A stretch of 64,000 bases of DNA, taken from assembly GCA_001972305.1 (NCBI GenBank), contig BDDD01002254.1:1-64000 (forward strand), given 5' to 3'. The notes under the pieces were generated by a model that made no database searches, was not told the DNA's origin, and saw only the letters and a program-made list of their open reading frames with translations. The stretch comes from Cephalotus follicularis. Its lineage: Eukaryota > Streptophyta > Magnoliopsida > Oxalidales > Cephalotaceae. This document shows positions 23,976 to 36,562 of this stretch, in pieces; position 1 is the first letter of the stretch; each line of letters begins with the position of its first letter. The translations under genes and the position numbers were made by a program.

Positions 23976-25313
23976 GAGCATCTCTAATCCGATCAAGCAA
24001 TGCAGGTTGCACATGTTTGTAGGAAAGAGTCATACAAGACAACTTGTGACTCAATACATCTACAACAACATTCGCTTTTCCCAGATGATATTCAATATCA
24101 CAATCATAATCATTAAGAAGCTCAAACCACCTTCTCTGTCTCATGTTCAATTCCTTCTGTCAAAAGAGATATCTCAAACTCTTATTATCAATGAAAACTG
24201 TGAACTTGGTTCCGTAAAGGTTGTGGCGTCATTTTCCAAGAGCAAAGACAATGCCCGCCAACTCCAAGTCATGCACCTGGTAGCTTTCTTCGTGTGGTTT
24301 GATCATCCTCAATGCATATGCGATCACTTTGTCGTATTGCATAAGAACACAACCAAGCCCCTTCCCAGAAGAATCGGTGTATACAACAAAGTCTTCGTTC
24401 CCGTCTGGCAAGGCTAGGACAGGAGCGGAAATCAATCTATCTTTCAACTCTTGAAAACTTCTTTCAAAATCACTATCCCATACAACGGCAGCGTTCTTCT
24501 GTGTCAATCTCGTCAATGGTGTGGCAATACGGGAAAATCCCTCAACAAACCGATGATAATACCCTGCTAAACCCAAGAAGCTGTGAACTTCGGAAGCATT
24601 CGTCAGTCGTTTCCAATCTTTCACAGCCTCTACTTTCGATGGATCCACTGATAAACCATCACTAGAAACAATATGCTCAAGAAAAGAAACCTCCGATAAC
24701 AAAAATTCGCACTTCTCAAATTTGGCATACAAACAATGATCCCTCGATGTCTGCAATACAATATGGAGGTGTCGGGCATACTCCTCATCCGTCCTGGAAT
24801 AGACCAACAGGTCACCAATGAACACTACCATGAACTAATCAACATATTGTCTAAACACTCGGTTCATTAACTCCATGAAAGTCGCAGGAGCATTAGTCAC
24901 ACCAAAAGGCATAACTAAGAACTCATAATGGCCATATCTCGATCTGAATGCCATCTTTGGAACATCCTCCGGTCTAACTTTCAACTGGTGGTAGCCCGAT
25001 CTCAAATCGAGCTTAGAAAACACTATCGCTCCACTGAGCTGGTCGAACAGCTCATCAATATGCGGTAGAGGGTACTTATTCTTCACTGTAACTTTATTGA
25101 GCTGTCAGTAGTCAATACACATACGGAGTGATCCATCTTTCTTCTTGTAAAAAAGAACAGGTGCTCCCCAGGGTGAAGCACTAGGTCTTATAAAACCTTT
25201 GTCAAGAAGATTCTGTAACTGTATCTTTAACTCTTTCAATTCTATCGGTGCCATTTGGTACGGTGCTCGAGAAATCGGTGCAGTCCCTGGTATCAAATCA
25301 ATCACAAACACTA
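23976..25313 (-). pseudogene. Element A reverse transcriptase and RNase H (broken)
   Basis: One frame, interrupted by single stops, shows [42 protein letters not shown] and [17 protein letters not shown]. The catalytic loop reads FIGDLLVYS, where active enzymes have FIDD, so the first catalytic Asp is Gly. RNase H follows, ending near MNMRQRRWFELLNDYDCDIEY. Upstream it is cut at 25313 by B; the missing N-terminal piece continues at 43858. Confidence 0.9.
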
Positions 25314-25620
25314 TGTAACACCCAGGAGCTGTGGGAGTCGCCACAGGTGCAAAATACAGAATATTAACATAACTTAACATACTAGAAAAGTTCATCTTTA
25401 TTAAAAACGTGATGGTTTAAAGCATAATAAAAAACATATTGAAATAGATCATAACTGAAACTTATTCATAATCCCAAAATTCATAAAAATGAAATAACAT
25501 ACTGTTTATTAAACGGGTCCCACTATGACCACATACACATAAAGGGATCAGCTCCTAGATGATCATCAGACAAATGGGAGTCACTCTCATCACACATTGC
25601 CCATTTGCTCCAGATAACCT

Positions 25621-25644
25621 GCCGCATGGAAACAAAAACGCGGC
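25621..25644 (-). promoter_or_regulatory. LTR stem-loop 1 (B, 3' LTR)
   Basis: GCCGC/GCGGC stem around an A-rich loop, 307 bp from the LTR 3' end, with an acceptor-like GGCAGG on its 3' side. The same hairpin is at 33047-33070 in the other LTR. Confidence 0.6.
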
Positions 25645-26803
25645 TAAGCAAACCTCAGTACGGATATAGAATATAAAATAGTAAATGATATTTTAAAGCA
25701 AGAAGATTTCAAAGTACTTTAAAGCAGAAAACTTAAGCAATAAAATAGTTTAAACTTACTTTGTAAATGCCCACGGCAAAACATATAAACCAAGTTCATA
25801 ACTTTGAAACCATAAAGTATACCTTTCCAAAACATAGGTTCCATAACTGAGCACCAAAACCCATAACATATCAGAAACACATAGTAGCAAGGGGTTCGCG
25901 ACACCCACATTGCCAAATGGAATTGCAGTGTACGGCACTACACATACAATTCTCATATCCCAAAACATATCCCAAAACATATAACCAGGATCGATCCATA
26001 CGCCTGTATCACAAATCATATCCAAGGATATCCCAGAGAGACGCCGTAAACTAATCACACCGTTACGGAAAGTGTCATGCCCCTGTGCCAGGCTCACAAC
26101 ATGCCTATGGTACCCCCATAGGTGGTTATAAAAGCTCAGTATTTCACCAGTTTCAAAAACTATGATTTCATCAAATAATTTTAAAATTCATAGAAAGGTT
26201 TCCCCAAACATAATCATAAATCGCTCACAAACGATATAGTTTCACATAACATATACTTTCATAATCAAAGTGCAACTCTTTAATTTTCACAACAAAGAGA
26301 CATTTGCATAGCATAACATTGCAGAGTTTATTAAGCCAGAAAATATATTCAATAAAATATTAACTGACTTTATTTCAAAATCCAAATATAACGGAGTTCA
26401 TAATCTGAAAAGGACATATTCATAAACTGAATTTATTTCAAATAAACCAGATGTCTAAAAAGAAATATCCGTTCATCTCAATAAAACAAAACAACTTCAA
26501 TTCAGATAAAACTAAAATAAAGAATCTGTATTTATTCTCAAAACAGAACTGAATCAGTAAGAGTTTATCAAGGAACAAAAATCGGCACTTTAATCATAAA
26601 GGTGAAACGGGACAGTTCCAATAAAATCAGATATCCAAAGAACAGAAAATCCGTACATTAGCAGGACGAAAATCTAAACAACTAGAATATCGAACAAAAG
26701 CACTCTATAAGTACCCTAAACTCCACCACTGATGATATCAATACCTAAACATATGAGTCAAAACATCACATAACATAAAAAGGACGAAACATTAAAACTG
26801 CCA

Positions 26804-26925
26804 TAAAGCGTCGTCAGTTTGTTCTTAGGCATCGACGGTTTCAAAGCGTCGAGCAAAGAGTCGACTGACCAAAGCACAAAACAGTACAAAGCGGCGACGC
26901 TCAGAACGAAAGCGTCGACGGTTTG
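26804..26925 (-). repeat. TCGA palindrome cluster, slot 2, B 3' LTR
   Basis: About six AAAGCGTCGACGGTTT-like words. One unit (GCGGCGACGCTCAGAACGAAA) is absent from the other LTR at 42799. Confidence 0.85.
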
Positions 26926-27681
26926 CATCAGACACAGATTACCAATTGCAGAAAATTGTTTGCAAAACATGAGTAAATCAGATTTTTAAAAATCAATGAA
27001 CACAAACAATAATATGCAGGTTCTGTGACATGTTATACCAATTCAAAATGCCAGTATATACTATCTTAGTGCATGATCAAAAGTAAAACAAAGGTATGGA
27101 AATCTTGAATTAAAATTTCTGGTTTAGAACAGTTTGTAAATCATGCACTATAATCCAAAGTTTTCTGTATAAATCCTAAAATCAGTGACATATATATATA
27201 TCTACATACGTCAATAGCATGATTTCATTGTTTTTAAGGATCAACATTACAAGTTATGCATAAAACCCATGAATGAACATACAACATAAATTTAGTTTCA
27301 ACAGGCTTCTAAAATCATGCTCGAAATCAATTTATAGTCGGTTTTAATACAAATTAAAGGAAGATACAGAAACTACATAGCACAAACTACAACTTTCGTT
27401 TAGAAATTACCTTCAAAAGACGTCGAAATGATGTAGAGAGAAGGTGCTTAAGTCGCTGTGTTGGTTTGTAAAAATACATAAATGGTTTAAGTTTTTAAAA
27501 AACAATTTTGTCTGGTTAAATGTGAAGATCCATGTTTTTAATTGTCAAAATCGGTATTTTAAGACATTACCATGCTAACCAAAACGTGTCAGATACATAA
27601 GGAAATCGGATAGCCAGAAAAAGGAAAGAATCCAAGATTCCAAAAACACGGTCACCGTCCAGAACAATTTAGGAAGACTAC

Positions 27682-27818
27682 TAAAGCGTCGACTGTTTAC
27701 TTAAAGCGTCGACGGTTAAACGCTTAAACACAAAACGCGTTGATGTCACACGTTTAGGCGTCAACGTGTCTCACAGCAGACAAAGCGTCGGCGGTTCTAC
27801 TAAGAGCATCGGCGCTTT
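27682..27818 (-). repeat. TCGA palindrome cluster, slot 1, B 3' LTR
   Basis: Six or seven words such as AAAGCGTCGACGGTT, GCGTTGATGTC and GCGTCAACGTG, 120-260 bp after the LTR start. Confidence 0.85.
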
Positions 27819-27940
27819 GAGCCCAGAAAACAAAATAAAATAAATTCAAACAAAAAATCAAAGCGTTCATAAATCATAGCATATATCAAAAGGTATAAAC
27901 CCAATATAAAACATGTAAGCATAGGAATGAGATATTACAT

Positions 27941-27959
27941 CCACCCCCCCTAAAAAAAA
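27941..27959 (-). promoter_or_regulatory. Polypurine tract of B
   Basis: On the minus strand it is a T-run followed by AGGGGGGGTGG just before the LTR start TGTAATATC. Confidence 0.8.
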
Positions 27960-27992
27960 GATTTCGTCCCGAAATCTTAACATACACATACC

Positions 27993-29540
27993 TTAAACGA
28001 ACAAACGAGGGTATCGTTCCCGAATGTGCTCCTCCATCTCCCGAGTAGCCTCACGTTCGGGATGGTTCCTCCATAACACCTTCACAAACGGAACGGTCTT
28101 GCTACGCGTAACCCGTTCCTGTCGGTCCAGAATAGCTTCCGCCTCCTCATCATAAGATAGATCCTCCCGAATGTTGTCCAAAGGATAGTGGACCACATGT
28201 AGGGGATGATACTGATAACTCCTCAACATGGACACATGGAACACATCATGAACATGTGCTAACTGTGGAGGCAAAGCTAACCGGTACGCAACTGTGCCAA
28301 CCCTCTTAAGAATTTCAAACAGTCCTATAAGTCGAGGACTGAACTTTCCCTTTAGTCCAAACCTTCGAACTCCTTTCCATGGTGAAACTTTTAGAAACAC
28401 GTGTTCACCAACTCTAAACTCCAAATCCTTTTGATGTTTGTCTGCATAACTTTTATGTCAAGATTGAGCTACCTTCAACCTCTCCCTTGCGATCGCAACT
28501 TTCTCAGTAGTGATTCGTACTAACTCTGGCCCTTCGATAACTCTTTCTCCAACTTCATCCCAACACGTCGGAGCTCGACATTTCCTCCCACAAAGAGCTT
28601 CAAACGGAGCCATACGAATACTAGCATGCCAATTGTTATTGTAGGCGAACTCCACTAGACTCAGATACTCATCCCAGCTCCAAGTCCAGCCCAAAGCACA
28701 AGACCTCAACATATCTTCTCAGGCCTGAATGGTCCTCTCTGTTTGCCCATCTGTCTGTGGATGGAAAGCTGTACTGGAATTTAGCCTAGTACCCCAAGCT
28801 TTATGAAATCCCTTCCAAAACCGTGAAGTGAAACGGGGATCCCTATCCGAAACAATAGATACAGGAGTCCCATGAAGTCTCACAATCTCCCGCTGGAAAA
28901 CATCAGCCAAGCGATCCACAGAAAAGTCCTCTCGGATTGCCAAGAAGTGAGCTGATTTGGTAAACCGATCCACCATAACCCAGATAGCATCGTTTCTCCT
29001 GTAAGTTCTCGGCAAGCCCGTAACAAAATCCATCGCAATATTCTCCCATTTCCATACTAGAACTTCCAAGGGCTGTAACAAACCACTAGCTGGCTGGTGT
29101 TCGATCTTGACCTGCTGACAGACCAAACACTTCTCGACAAATTCTGCTACATCCCTCTTCATTCCGCTCCACCAGAAATTTTCCTTTAAGTCTGTGTACA
29201 TTTTTGTAGAACCCGGATGAACAGAGAACGATGAACTATGTTCTTCAGACAAAACACCATCTCTGATAGAAGTATTTGCTGGAACACACAACCGATTACC
29301 CAACCAGATCACTCCATGCTCATCTACATGGAACTCTGACTGTTTACCCTTTTCAACATTCTGAACCAAGGCCCAAAGCTCACCGTCATCACTCTGAGCT
29401 GCCTTAATTCGAGATATAAGGGTAGATTCTATACTCATGCCAGCCATATATCCATATGAACCCCGAACAAACAGATTCAAATCCAATCGCTCCATGTCTG
29501 CTATCAAATGTGACTGAGTAACCAAAGCCGCCATACTTCC
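27993..29540 (-). pseudogene. Element B integrase with chromodomain (stops)
   Basis: The zinc-binding region is intact (SVHPGSTKM, then CLVCQ). The DDE core is intact in AMDFVTGLP, VSDRDPRFTSRFW and FHPQTDGQTERTIQ. Stops fall at about 28713-28718 and 28425-28457. The tail reads GEHVFLKVSPWKGVRRFG, then TRSKTVPFVKVLW and ATREME, where other copies have ATWE, so a core aromatic of the chromodomain is lost. It is the best preserved integrase of the window. Confidence 0.9.
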
Positions 29541-31003
29541 AGAACTCTTCCTACTCAGAGCATCAGCTACCACATTTGCTTTACCAGGATGGTACTGAAA
29601 ATTCAGATCGTAATCCTTCAGAAGCTCTAACCAACGCCTCTGACGCATATTCAACTCCTTTTACATGAAGATGTACTTGAGACTCTTATGATCGGTAAAG
29701 ACGTCACAAGTTTCTCCATACAAGTAGTGCCTCCAAATCTTCAATGCAAACACAACTGTCGCCAACTCGAGATCATGTGTAGGGTAATTCAACCCGTAAG
29801 GCTTCAACTGTCTCGAAGCATATGCTATCACATGACCATGCTGCATCAGAACACAACCCAAACCCTTTTTAGAAGCATCACTATAAATCGGATATCCTCT
29901 CGACCCAGATGGTAAATGGAGAATCGGTGAAGACACAAGACCGTTCTTAAACTTCTCAAAACTTGCTTCCCGTTCATCATTCCACACAAACTTCACTCCC
30001 TTCCTCATAAGCTGAGTCAGTGGCAAGGCTATAGAGGAGAGGCCTTCCACGAACCGCCTATAGTAACCAGCCAAACCCAAAAAGCTCCTAACTTTCGATA
30101 CTTTAGTAGGTCTGGCCATTTAGTAATAGCTTTAACCTTAGCAGGATCCACAGTAATCCTTTCTGCTGTAATTACATGGCCTAAAAACGCCACCTGTTCC
30201 AACCAGAGCTCACATTTCGAAAACGTCGCGTATAGCTGATTCTTCCTCAGAATACCAAGCACTATACGAAGTTGATCTTCATGTTCTTCCTTCGATTTCG
30301 AATACACAAGAATATCATCGATGAACACAATCACAAACCAATCCAAAAACTCATGAAAAACCCGATTCATAAGGTCCATGAAAACTGCCGGTGCATTCAT
30401 AAGCCCAAACGGCATCACCAGAAATTCATAATGCCCATACCGTGTACGGATAGCGGTCTTAGGCACATCCTCATCTTTTATCCGCAACTGATGATATCCG
30501 GACCTCAAATCGATCTTAGAAAAATACCGTGCACCTTGGAGTTGATCAAATAGGTCATCAATCCTAGGCAAAGTGTATTTATTACGAACAGTGATCCGAT
30601 TCAGTTCTCTGTAGTTAATACATAGCCTCATAGATCCGTCTTTCTGCTTCACAAACAAAACCGGAGCTCCCCAAGGTGAAACACTCGGCCGGATAAAACC
30701 CTGATCTACCAACTCTTGCAACTGCTCTTTCAGCTCTTGCAACTCAAGCGGTGCCATCCTATAAGGTGCTTTAGATATAGGTGTCTCCCCAAGAATGAGT
30801 TCAATGGTAAACTCCACTTCCCGTTGCGGTGGCAAACCCGGTACCTCCTCCGGAAACACATCAGAAAACTCTCTAACCACAGGATAATCTTCAAGGAGAG
30901 GCTCAGCCTTTGAGACATCCTTCACAACAGCCAGAAACCCTTCGGCGCCCTTAGCTACAAACTTTTGAGCTTTCATAACTGATATGATATTGACATCTTT
31001 CAT
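29541..31003 (-). pseudogene. Element B reverse transcriptase and RNase H (one frameshift)
   Basis: A 324-residue open stretch carries [28 protein letters not shown] and an intact [11 protein letters not shown] loop. A frameshift near 30110 follows, then the RNase H part ([27 protein letters not shown]), a stop near 29658 and the tether [18 protein letters not shown]. Confidence 0.92.
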
Positions 31004-31033
31004 AGGCCGTGAACCCTGATAAACAAAATCAGG

Positions 31034-32540
31034 TCAATCCACTTCTCCGAACAGAATCCTCTGAGCATGACAATCAATCGTAGCCCGATGGCGCTCCAAC
31101 CAATTCATTCCCAGAATTATATCGAAATCATACATATCAAGAGGAAGAAGATCCGCATCACGAACCCGATCATCAAAAATAATAGGACAAGCATAAAAAC
31201 ACTCAGATATCACAATAGATGTCCCCATCGGGGTAGAAAGAACCAAAGCAGGATCAAATAACTGCGAAGGCATTACAAGATGCCGAACAAAAGATCTCGC
31301 TACAACCGAGTGCGTTGATCCAGTATCATATAACACATAAGCTCTACGGTTACCAACAGAAATAAAGCCCGAAACCGTACGTGGAGCATTAGCTGCCTGA
31401 TGAGTCGTAATTGCAAAGACTCGGCCTCCAACATTGCGTTGCCCAGCATTCGTACCATTACCCTTCCTTTCCTTAGCACGAGGATCCTGACAATCCTTCG
31501 TGAAGTGTCCCATCTGTCCACATACAAAACAGGCCCCACTGACTTTATAACAGGTACCGACTGGATGATACCTACCACAAGCATCACATCTTGCAATCTA
31601 AACATCGGGGTTACCCCCATCAGCTCCCTGTGCATTCTTCTGATCATTTCCTTGCTGACGCTGTTGATTACAATCTCTATTCTTCTTGTGATCTTTCTTA
31701 TGTTGTTTACCTCCTATGCCCCTGTTCCACGAACTGCCTTGACCCTTGTTCTGCTGTCCAAAACCTTGTTCATTCCTATACCGCTTTTTATCCCCTTCCT
31801 GACATGCTGCCTGGAAGTCCAATCTCTCCAATTCAATGTTTTTCGCGGCATTAGCAACTTCAGTTACATCCGCAGACTTGGAGTTTATTAGCTTTCCCCT
31901 AAACTGGTAATGCAGCTTCCACTTGAACTTTTTAGCTAGTTCTGATGCTGACCCCGCCGCGGATCCAGCAAACCCAGCCAATCTGGTGAAACGGGCCAAG
32001 AACTCCGAAACTGTTTCTCCATCCTTCTGCCTGGTGTTGACGAACCCAACCTTACCACGACATCCCGGAAGGGGGAAATACTGCTGATAGAAGACATCCC
32101 GGAACCCAAACCACGACAGAGCATCAGCATAACCTTCACCCTTAGCCGAATTGAAGAGTATTCCACCACTTCTGAGCATCCCCTTCGAGTTTGTAAGCCG
32201 CCAACCTTACCTTCTGCTGATCATCACACCTCAGTTCACTAAAGATCTTCTCCATATGTGCTACCCAGTGTTCGGCTTCTACAGGAGTCACAGTCGAACT
32301 GAAAGACTACAGCCTTTGTTTCTGAAACCTTTCAAGCCAAACATGAGTAGGTGTGCCAAGTTTATCCCTAGTTTCCATATCCCTCTGAACTTCTGCCGGA
32401 GCATTCTCCTCAACAACTTGTTCCCGATTTTGTTGTTGCATCACACGATTCACTTCCTGAGAAACTGCCTGATGAACCAACTCTTCCACAGAAGGCTCGT
32501 TTCTGTCTTCATTTCGAGCCCCGACTGGTGCAGTTCTCTG
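31034..32540 (-). pseudogene. Element B gag and protease (stops, one frameshift)
   Basis: Gag shows EELVHQAVSQEVNRVMQQQN, then WWNTL-like capsid sequence, FVNTRQKDGETVSEFLARF, a lysine/glutamine-rich linker, and zinc knuckle CFVCGQMGHFTKDC near 31520. The protease has the intact VLYDTGSTHSVV triplet near 31320 and MYDFDIILGMNWLERHRA. Stops lie at 31598-31600 and 31034-31036; the N-terminal part is in another frame. Confidence 0.88.
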
Positions 32541-32717
32541 AGAAGTGTTTCATGTGCGTACCATATACGAAAGAAACCGAAACACGTGATATCAAACCGA
32601 AACACAAAAAATCAAAATAGAAACATATTAGAAAGGCTGAAACATAACAGTCCTAACCCAAGTCTACCCAAGCTCGTAGGTCAAACCTAGTTAGGTCTTC
32701 TAAGGAACAAAACCTAT

Positions 32718-32729
32718 GCTCTGATACCA
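32718..32729 (-). promoter_or_regulatory. Primer-binding site of B
   Basis: GCTCTGATACCA is the exact complement form of the initiator-tRNA-Met site, five bases from the 5' LTR. Confidence 0.88.
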
Positions 32730-33046
32730 TAAACTGTAACACCCCCGAGCTGTGGGAGTCGCCACATGTGCAAAATACAGAATCTTAACATAACTTAACT
32801 TAACATACTAGAAAAGTTCATCTTTATTAAAAACGTGATGGTTTAAAGCATAATAAAAAACATACTGAAACTGATCATAACTGAAACTTATTCATAATCC
32901 CAAAAGTCATAAAAATGAAATAACATATTGTTTATTAAACGGGTCCCACTATGACCACATAAACATAAAGGGATCACCTCCTAGATGATCCTTAGACATA
33001 TGGGAGTCACTCTCATCACACATTGCCCCTTTGCTCCTGATAACCT

Positions 33047-33070
33047 GCCGCATGGAAACAAAAACGCGGC
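33047..33070 (-). promoter_or_regulatory. LTR stem-loop 1 (B, 5' LTR)
   Basis: Same GCCGC/GCGGC hairpin as at 25621. Confidence 0.6.
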
Positions 33071-34019
33071 TAAGCAAACCTCAGTACGGATGTAGAATAT
33101 AAAACAGTAAACGATATTTTAAAGCAAGAAGATTTCAAAGTACTTTAAAGCAGAAATCTTAAGCAATAAAATAGTTTAAACTTACTTTGTAAATGCCCAC
33201 GGCAAAACATATAAAAAAAGTTCATAACTTTGAAACCATAAAGTATACCTTTCCAAAACATAGGTTCCATAACTGAGCACCAAAACCCATAACATATCAG
33301 AAACACATAGTAGCAAGGGAATAGCAAAAACCACATTGCAAAATAGAATTGCAGTGTACGACACTACACATACAATTCCCATATCCCAAAACATATCCCA
33401 AAACATATAAGTAGGATCGATCCATATGCCTCTATCACAAATCCTATCCAAGGATATCCCAGAGAGACGCCGTAAACTAATCAAACCGTTACGGAAAGTG
33501 TCATGCCCCCGTGCCAGGCTTACAGCATGCCTATGGTACACCCATAGGTGGTTATAAAAGCTCAGTATTTCACCATTTCCAAAAACTATGATTTCATCAA
33601 ATCATTTTAAAATTCATAGAAAGGTTTTCCCAAACATAATCATAAATTGTTCACAAACGATATAGTTTCACATAACATACACTTTCATAATCAAAATGCA
33701 ACTCTTTAATTTTCACAACAAAGAGACAATTCCATAGCATAACACAACGGAGTTTATTAAGCCAGAAAATATATTCAATAAACTATTAACTGACTTTATT
33801 TCAAAATCCAAATATAACGGAGTTCATAATCTGAAAAGGACATATTCATAAACTGAATTTATTTCAAATAAACCTGTCACACCCCGTCTTTCAATTCACA
33901 TAAAAGTGGTGGAGCAATCAACATATAAATCCGGCTTACGCAAAAATACCAAAAATTTAAACTTTCTGTATCCAATAATCACTTGCGGAAGCATTTGAAA
34001 TCAAGCCGGATTAAAAACA

Positions 34020-34045
34020 CATCACGCATCCCATACTACGTGATG
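34020..34045 (-). promoter_or_regulatory. LTR stem-loop 2 (C, 3' LTR)
   Basis: CATCACG/CGTGATG perfect stem, loop with CCCATACTA; the same at 39732-39757. Confidence 0.65.
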
Positions 34046-34259
34046 CCCACAAATGTAAATATCCCAACATAACAGTCGATCGCTCAAAACGGAGCGTGAA
34101 AATAATACAATACAAGATAACAAATATCCAACGTTACAAAAACCAAATAACATGATAAATGTTCAATAACCAAAAATAAGAGAAAATAATAAGTCTTCTC
34201 TTTAAATCTCCGTGCATGCTCCATGTCAAGACCACTCCATCAATCTGTTACAGTAGGGG

Positions 34260-34284
34260 TTAGCCTTTGTCCTCACTCGGCTAA
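34260..34284 (-). promoter_or_regulatory. LTR stem-loop 1 (C, 3' LTR)
   Basis: TTAGCC/GGCTAA perfect stem; the same at 39972-39996. On its 3' side lies acceptor-like TAACAGATTG. Confidence 0.65.
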
Positions 34285-34450
34285 GTGAATAAATCCATAA
34301 ATACAGTTCAGGTAAGAAGGCAATGAGTATCATGAATGAATGCATAATGATGAGCCATTTCACGTAATTTTCATAGTAAATATACTTTCCTTATGAACAT
34401 ATAAAAATATATGTATGATCACAGTACAAGTATAACTCAAAAGTTATATC

Positions 34451-35460
34451 ATCAATGCCGATACTGGAATGATAGCTGTTATTGTAGGAAAACTCTATCA
34501 GAGGGATATGATCTTCCCAGGTACCAGCAAAATCAATAACGCAAGCCCGCAGCATATCCTCCAAGGTCTGGATGGTACGCTCAAACTCCCCATCGGTCTG
34601 AGGGTGGAAGGCAGTACTCATGTTCAGCTTCGTCCCGAAGGCTGACTGAAATCTCTTCCAGAAGTTGGAAGTGAAGATAGCATCTCTATCACATACGATG
34701 CTGACTGGAACCCCGTGAAGCCTCACTATCTCCTTCACATACAGTCGAGCCAGTTTGCTCGCAGAATCAGTAACATGTGTTGGCAGAAAGTGCGCTGATT
34801 TGGTGAGCCTATCTACGATGACCCACACTGCATTATGATGGTTCCTAGTCAGAGGAAAACCCGAAACAAAATCCATCGTAACATGTTTCCACTTCCACTC
34901 TGGAATGGGCAAAGGCTGTAACAACCCTGCCGGTCTCTGGTGGTCGGCCTTAACTGTCTGGCAAGTATAACACTTTGCAACATACTCAGCGATTTCCCGC
35001 TTCATGCCAGGCCACCAGTAACACTTCTTCATATCTTGTTACATCTTCGTGCTACCTGGATGAATGCTGTACATGGATTTATGTGCACAGCGGAGTAGCT
35101 GATCCTTCACTCCAGGTTTGTTCGGAAGACATACGCGTCCCCGGTATCTCATAATACCATCATCATGTACTCTGAAATCATACTCCGAATCTAGATTCTC
35201 TCGAATCTTCTGTAACTCTGGATCATGTGGTTGTGCCTCCTTGATGCGATGTAGTAACACTGAATCTACCCGCATGTCGATTAGAAAGATCCCCGGTGAC
35301 TGATTGAATGAAGACCATTCTTGGAAGTCTTCCAACATCTTCCATTGTGACACCATGGTACTAGCAAGCATAGTCTTGCGGCTCAAGGCATCAGCAACCA
35401 CATTTGCCTTCCCCGGGTGATACTGTACACTGCAGTCATAGTCATTGAAGAACTCTACCC
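34451..35460 (-). pseudogene. Element C integrase, C-terminus deleted
   Basis: Zinc-binding residues ([15 protein letters not shown]) and the DDE core ([36 protein letters not shown]) are visible, with a stop between the HH and CC halves near 35036. At about 34451, just after [14 protein letters not shown], the frame runs into LTR sequence. The chromodomain is gone. Confidence 0.9.
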
Positions 35461-36562
35461 ATCTGCGATGTCTCATGTTCAGCGTATCTTGGCAGAACAG
35501 GTACCTTAGACTCTTATGATCGGTGAAGATCTCAAACTGCGCCCCGTAAAGATAGTGTCTCCACTTCTGAAGGGCGAAGATAGTAGCTGCAAGTTCAAGG
35601 TCGTGAGTCGGGTAGTTTTCCTCATATGGTTTAAGCTTCCTTGAGGCATATGCAATCACTTTGCCTCGCTGCATCAGCACGCAGCCCAAGCCATTACCCG
35701 ATGCATCACTGTAGACGGCAAAGCCCTCATTACCTTCAGGTAATGCCAAGATAGGAGCGGAAACCAACCGATCCTTCAGTTCACAGAAACTGGCTTCGCA
35801 ATCTTCATCCCAGACAAACAAAACCTTCTTCTGAGTTAGTCTAGTCAAAGGTACAGCTATTCTCGAGAAATTTTGAATAAACCTTCTGTAATATCCAGCC
35901 AAACAAAGAAAACTGCGTACCTCCTCTACATTCTTTGGTTGCGGCCAATCTCGTACTACTTCTGTCTTTGACGGATCCACCGCCAAACCTTCTCCAGATA
36001 CTATGTGACTGAGAAAGATCACATGGTCAAGCCAAAATTCACACTTGCTGAATTTGGCATACAGTTGGTGCTCTCGGAGAATCTGTAGAGCCATACTTAG
36101 GTGGGAAGCATGCTCTTCCTCGCTTTTTGAGTATACAAGTACGTCGTCAATAAACACAACGACGAACTGGTCCAAGTACGGTCGGAACACATCGTTCATC
36201 AATGACATGAACGCAGCCGGTGCATTGGTAACATCAAAAGGCATCACCAGAAACTCATAGTGACCGTATCTCGTTCGGAAGGCAGTCTTCTCAATATCTC
36301 CTTCCCTCACCCTCAACTTGTGATATCCCGTTCTCAAGTCAAGCTTCGAGAACACTCTCGCTCCTTGCAACTGGTCAAACAAATCCTCAATGTGGGGTAA
36401 AGGATACTTGTTCTTGATAGTTGCTTTATTCAACATCCTGTAGTCGATGCAGAGCCTCATCGACCCATCTTTCTTCTTGACGAACAGTACCGGTGCACCC
36501 CATGGAGAAACACTGGGTCTTACAAAACCTTTGTCAATCAGGTCCTGTAATTGCAGCTTCAT
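35461..36562 (-). pseudogene. Element C reverse transcriptase-RNase H, downstream copy
   Basis: A 507-residue open stretch runs from the second copy through the tether into the zinc region. It has [29 protein letters not shown] and intact [11 protein letters not shown]. The start codon at 36562 is accidental, as it lies at the duplication join. RNase H shows [11 protein letters not shown] and [12 protein letters not shown]. Confidence 0.9.

Larger units (their letters stand above)
25314..27939 (-). repeat. Element B 3' LTR (2626 bp)
   Basis: On the + strand it runs from TGTAACACCCAGG to GAGATATTACA. It matches 32735-33874 plus 42357-43857 closely. A donor-like GAAGGTAATTTC lies on the minus strand near 27413. 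The ORFs it contains have no known product. Confidence 0.92.
33875..34450 (-). repeat. Element C 3' LTR (truncated, 576 bp)
   Basis: It matches 39587-40165 and then breaks at about 34450, where integrase coding begins. The first roughly 2.2 kb of the LTR in transcription sense is lost. Confidence 0.93.
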
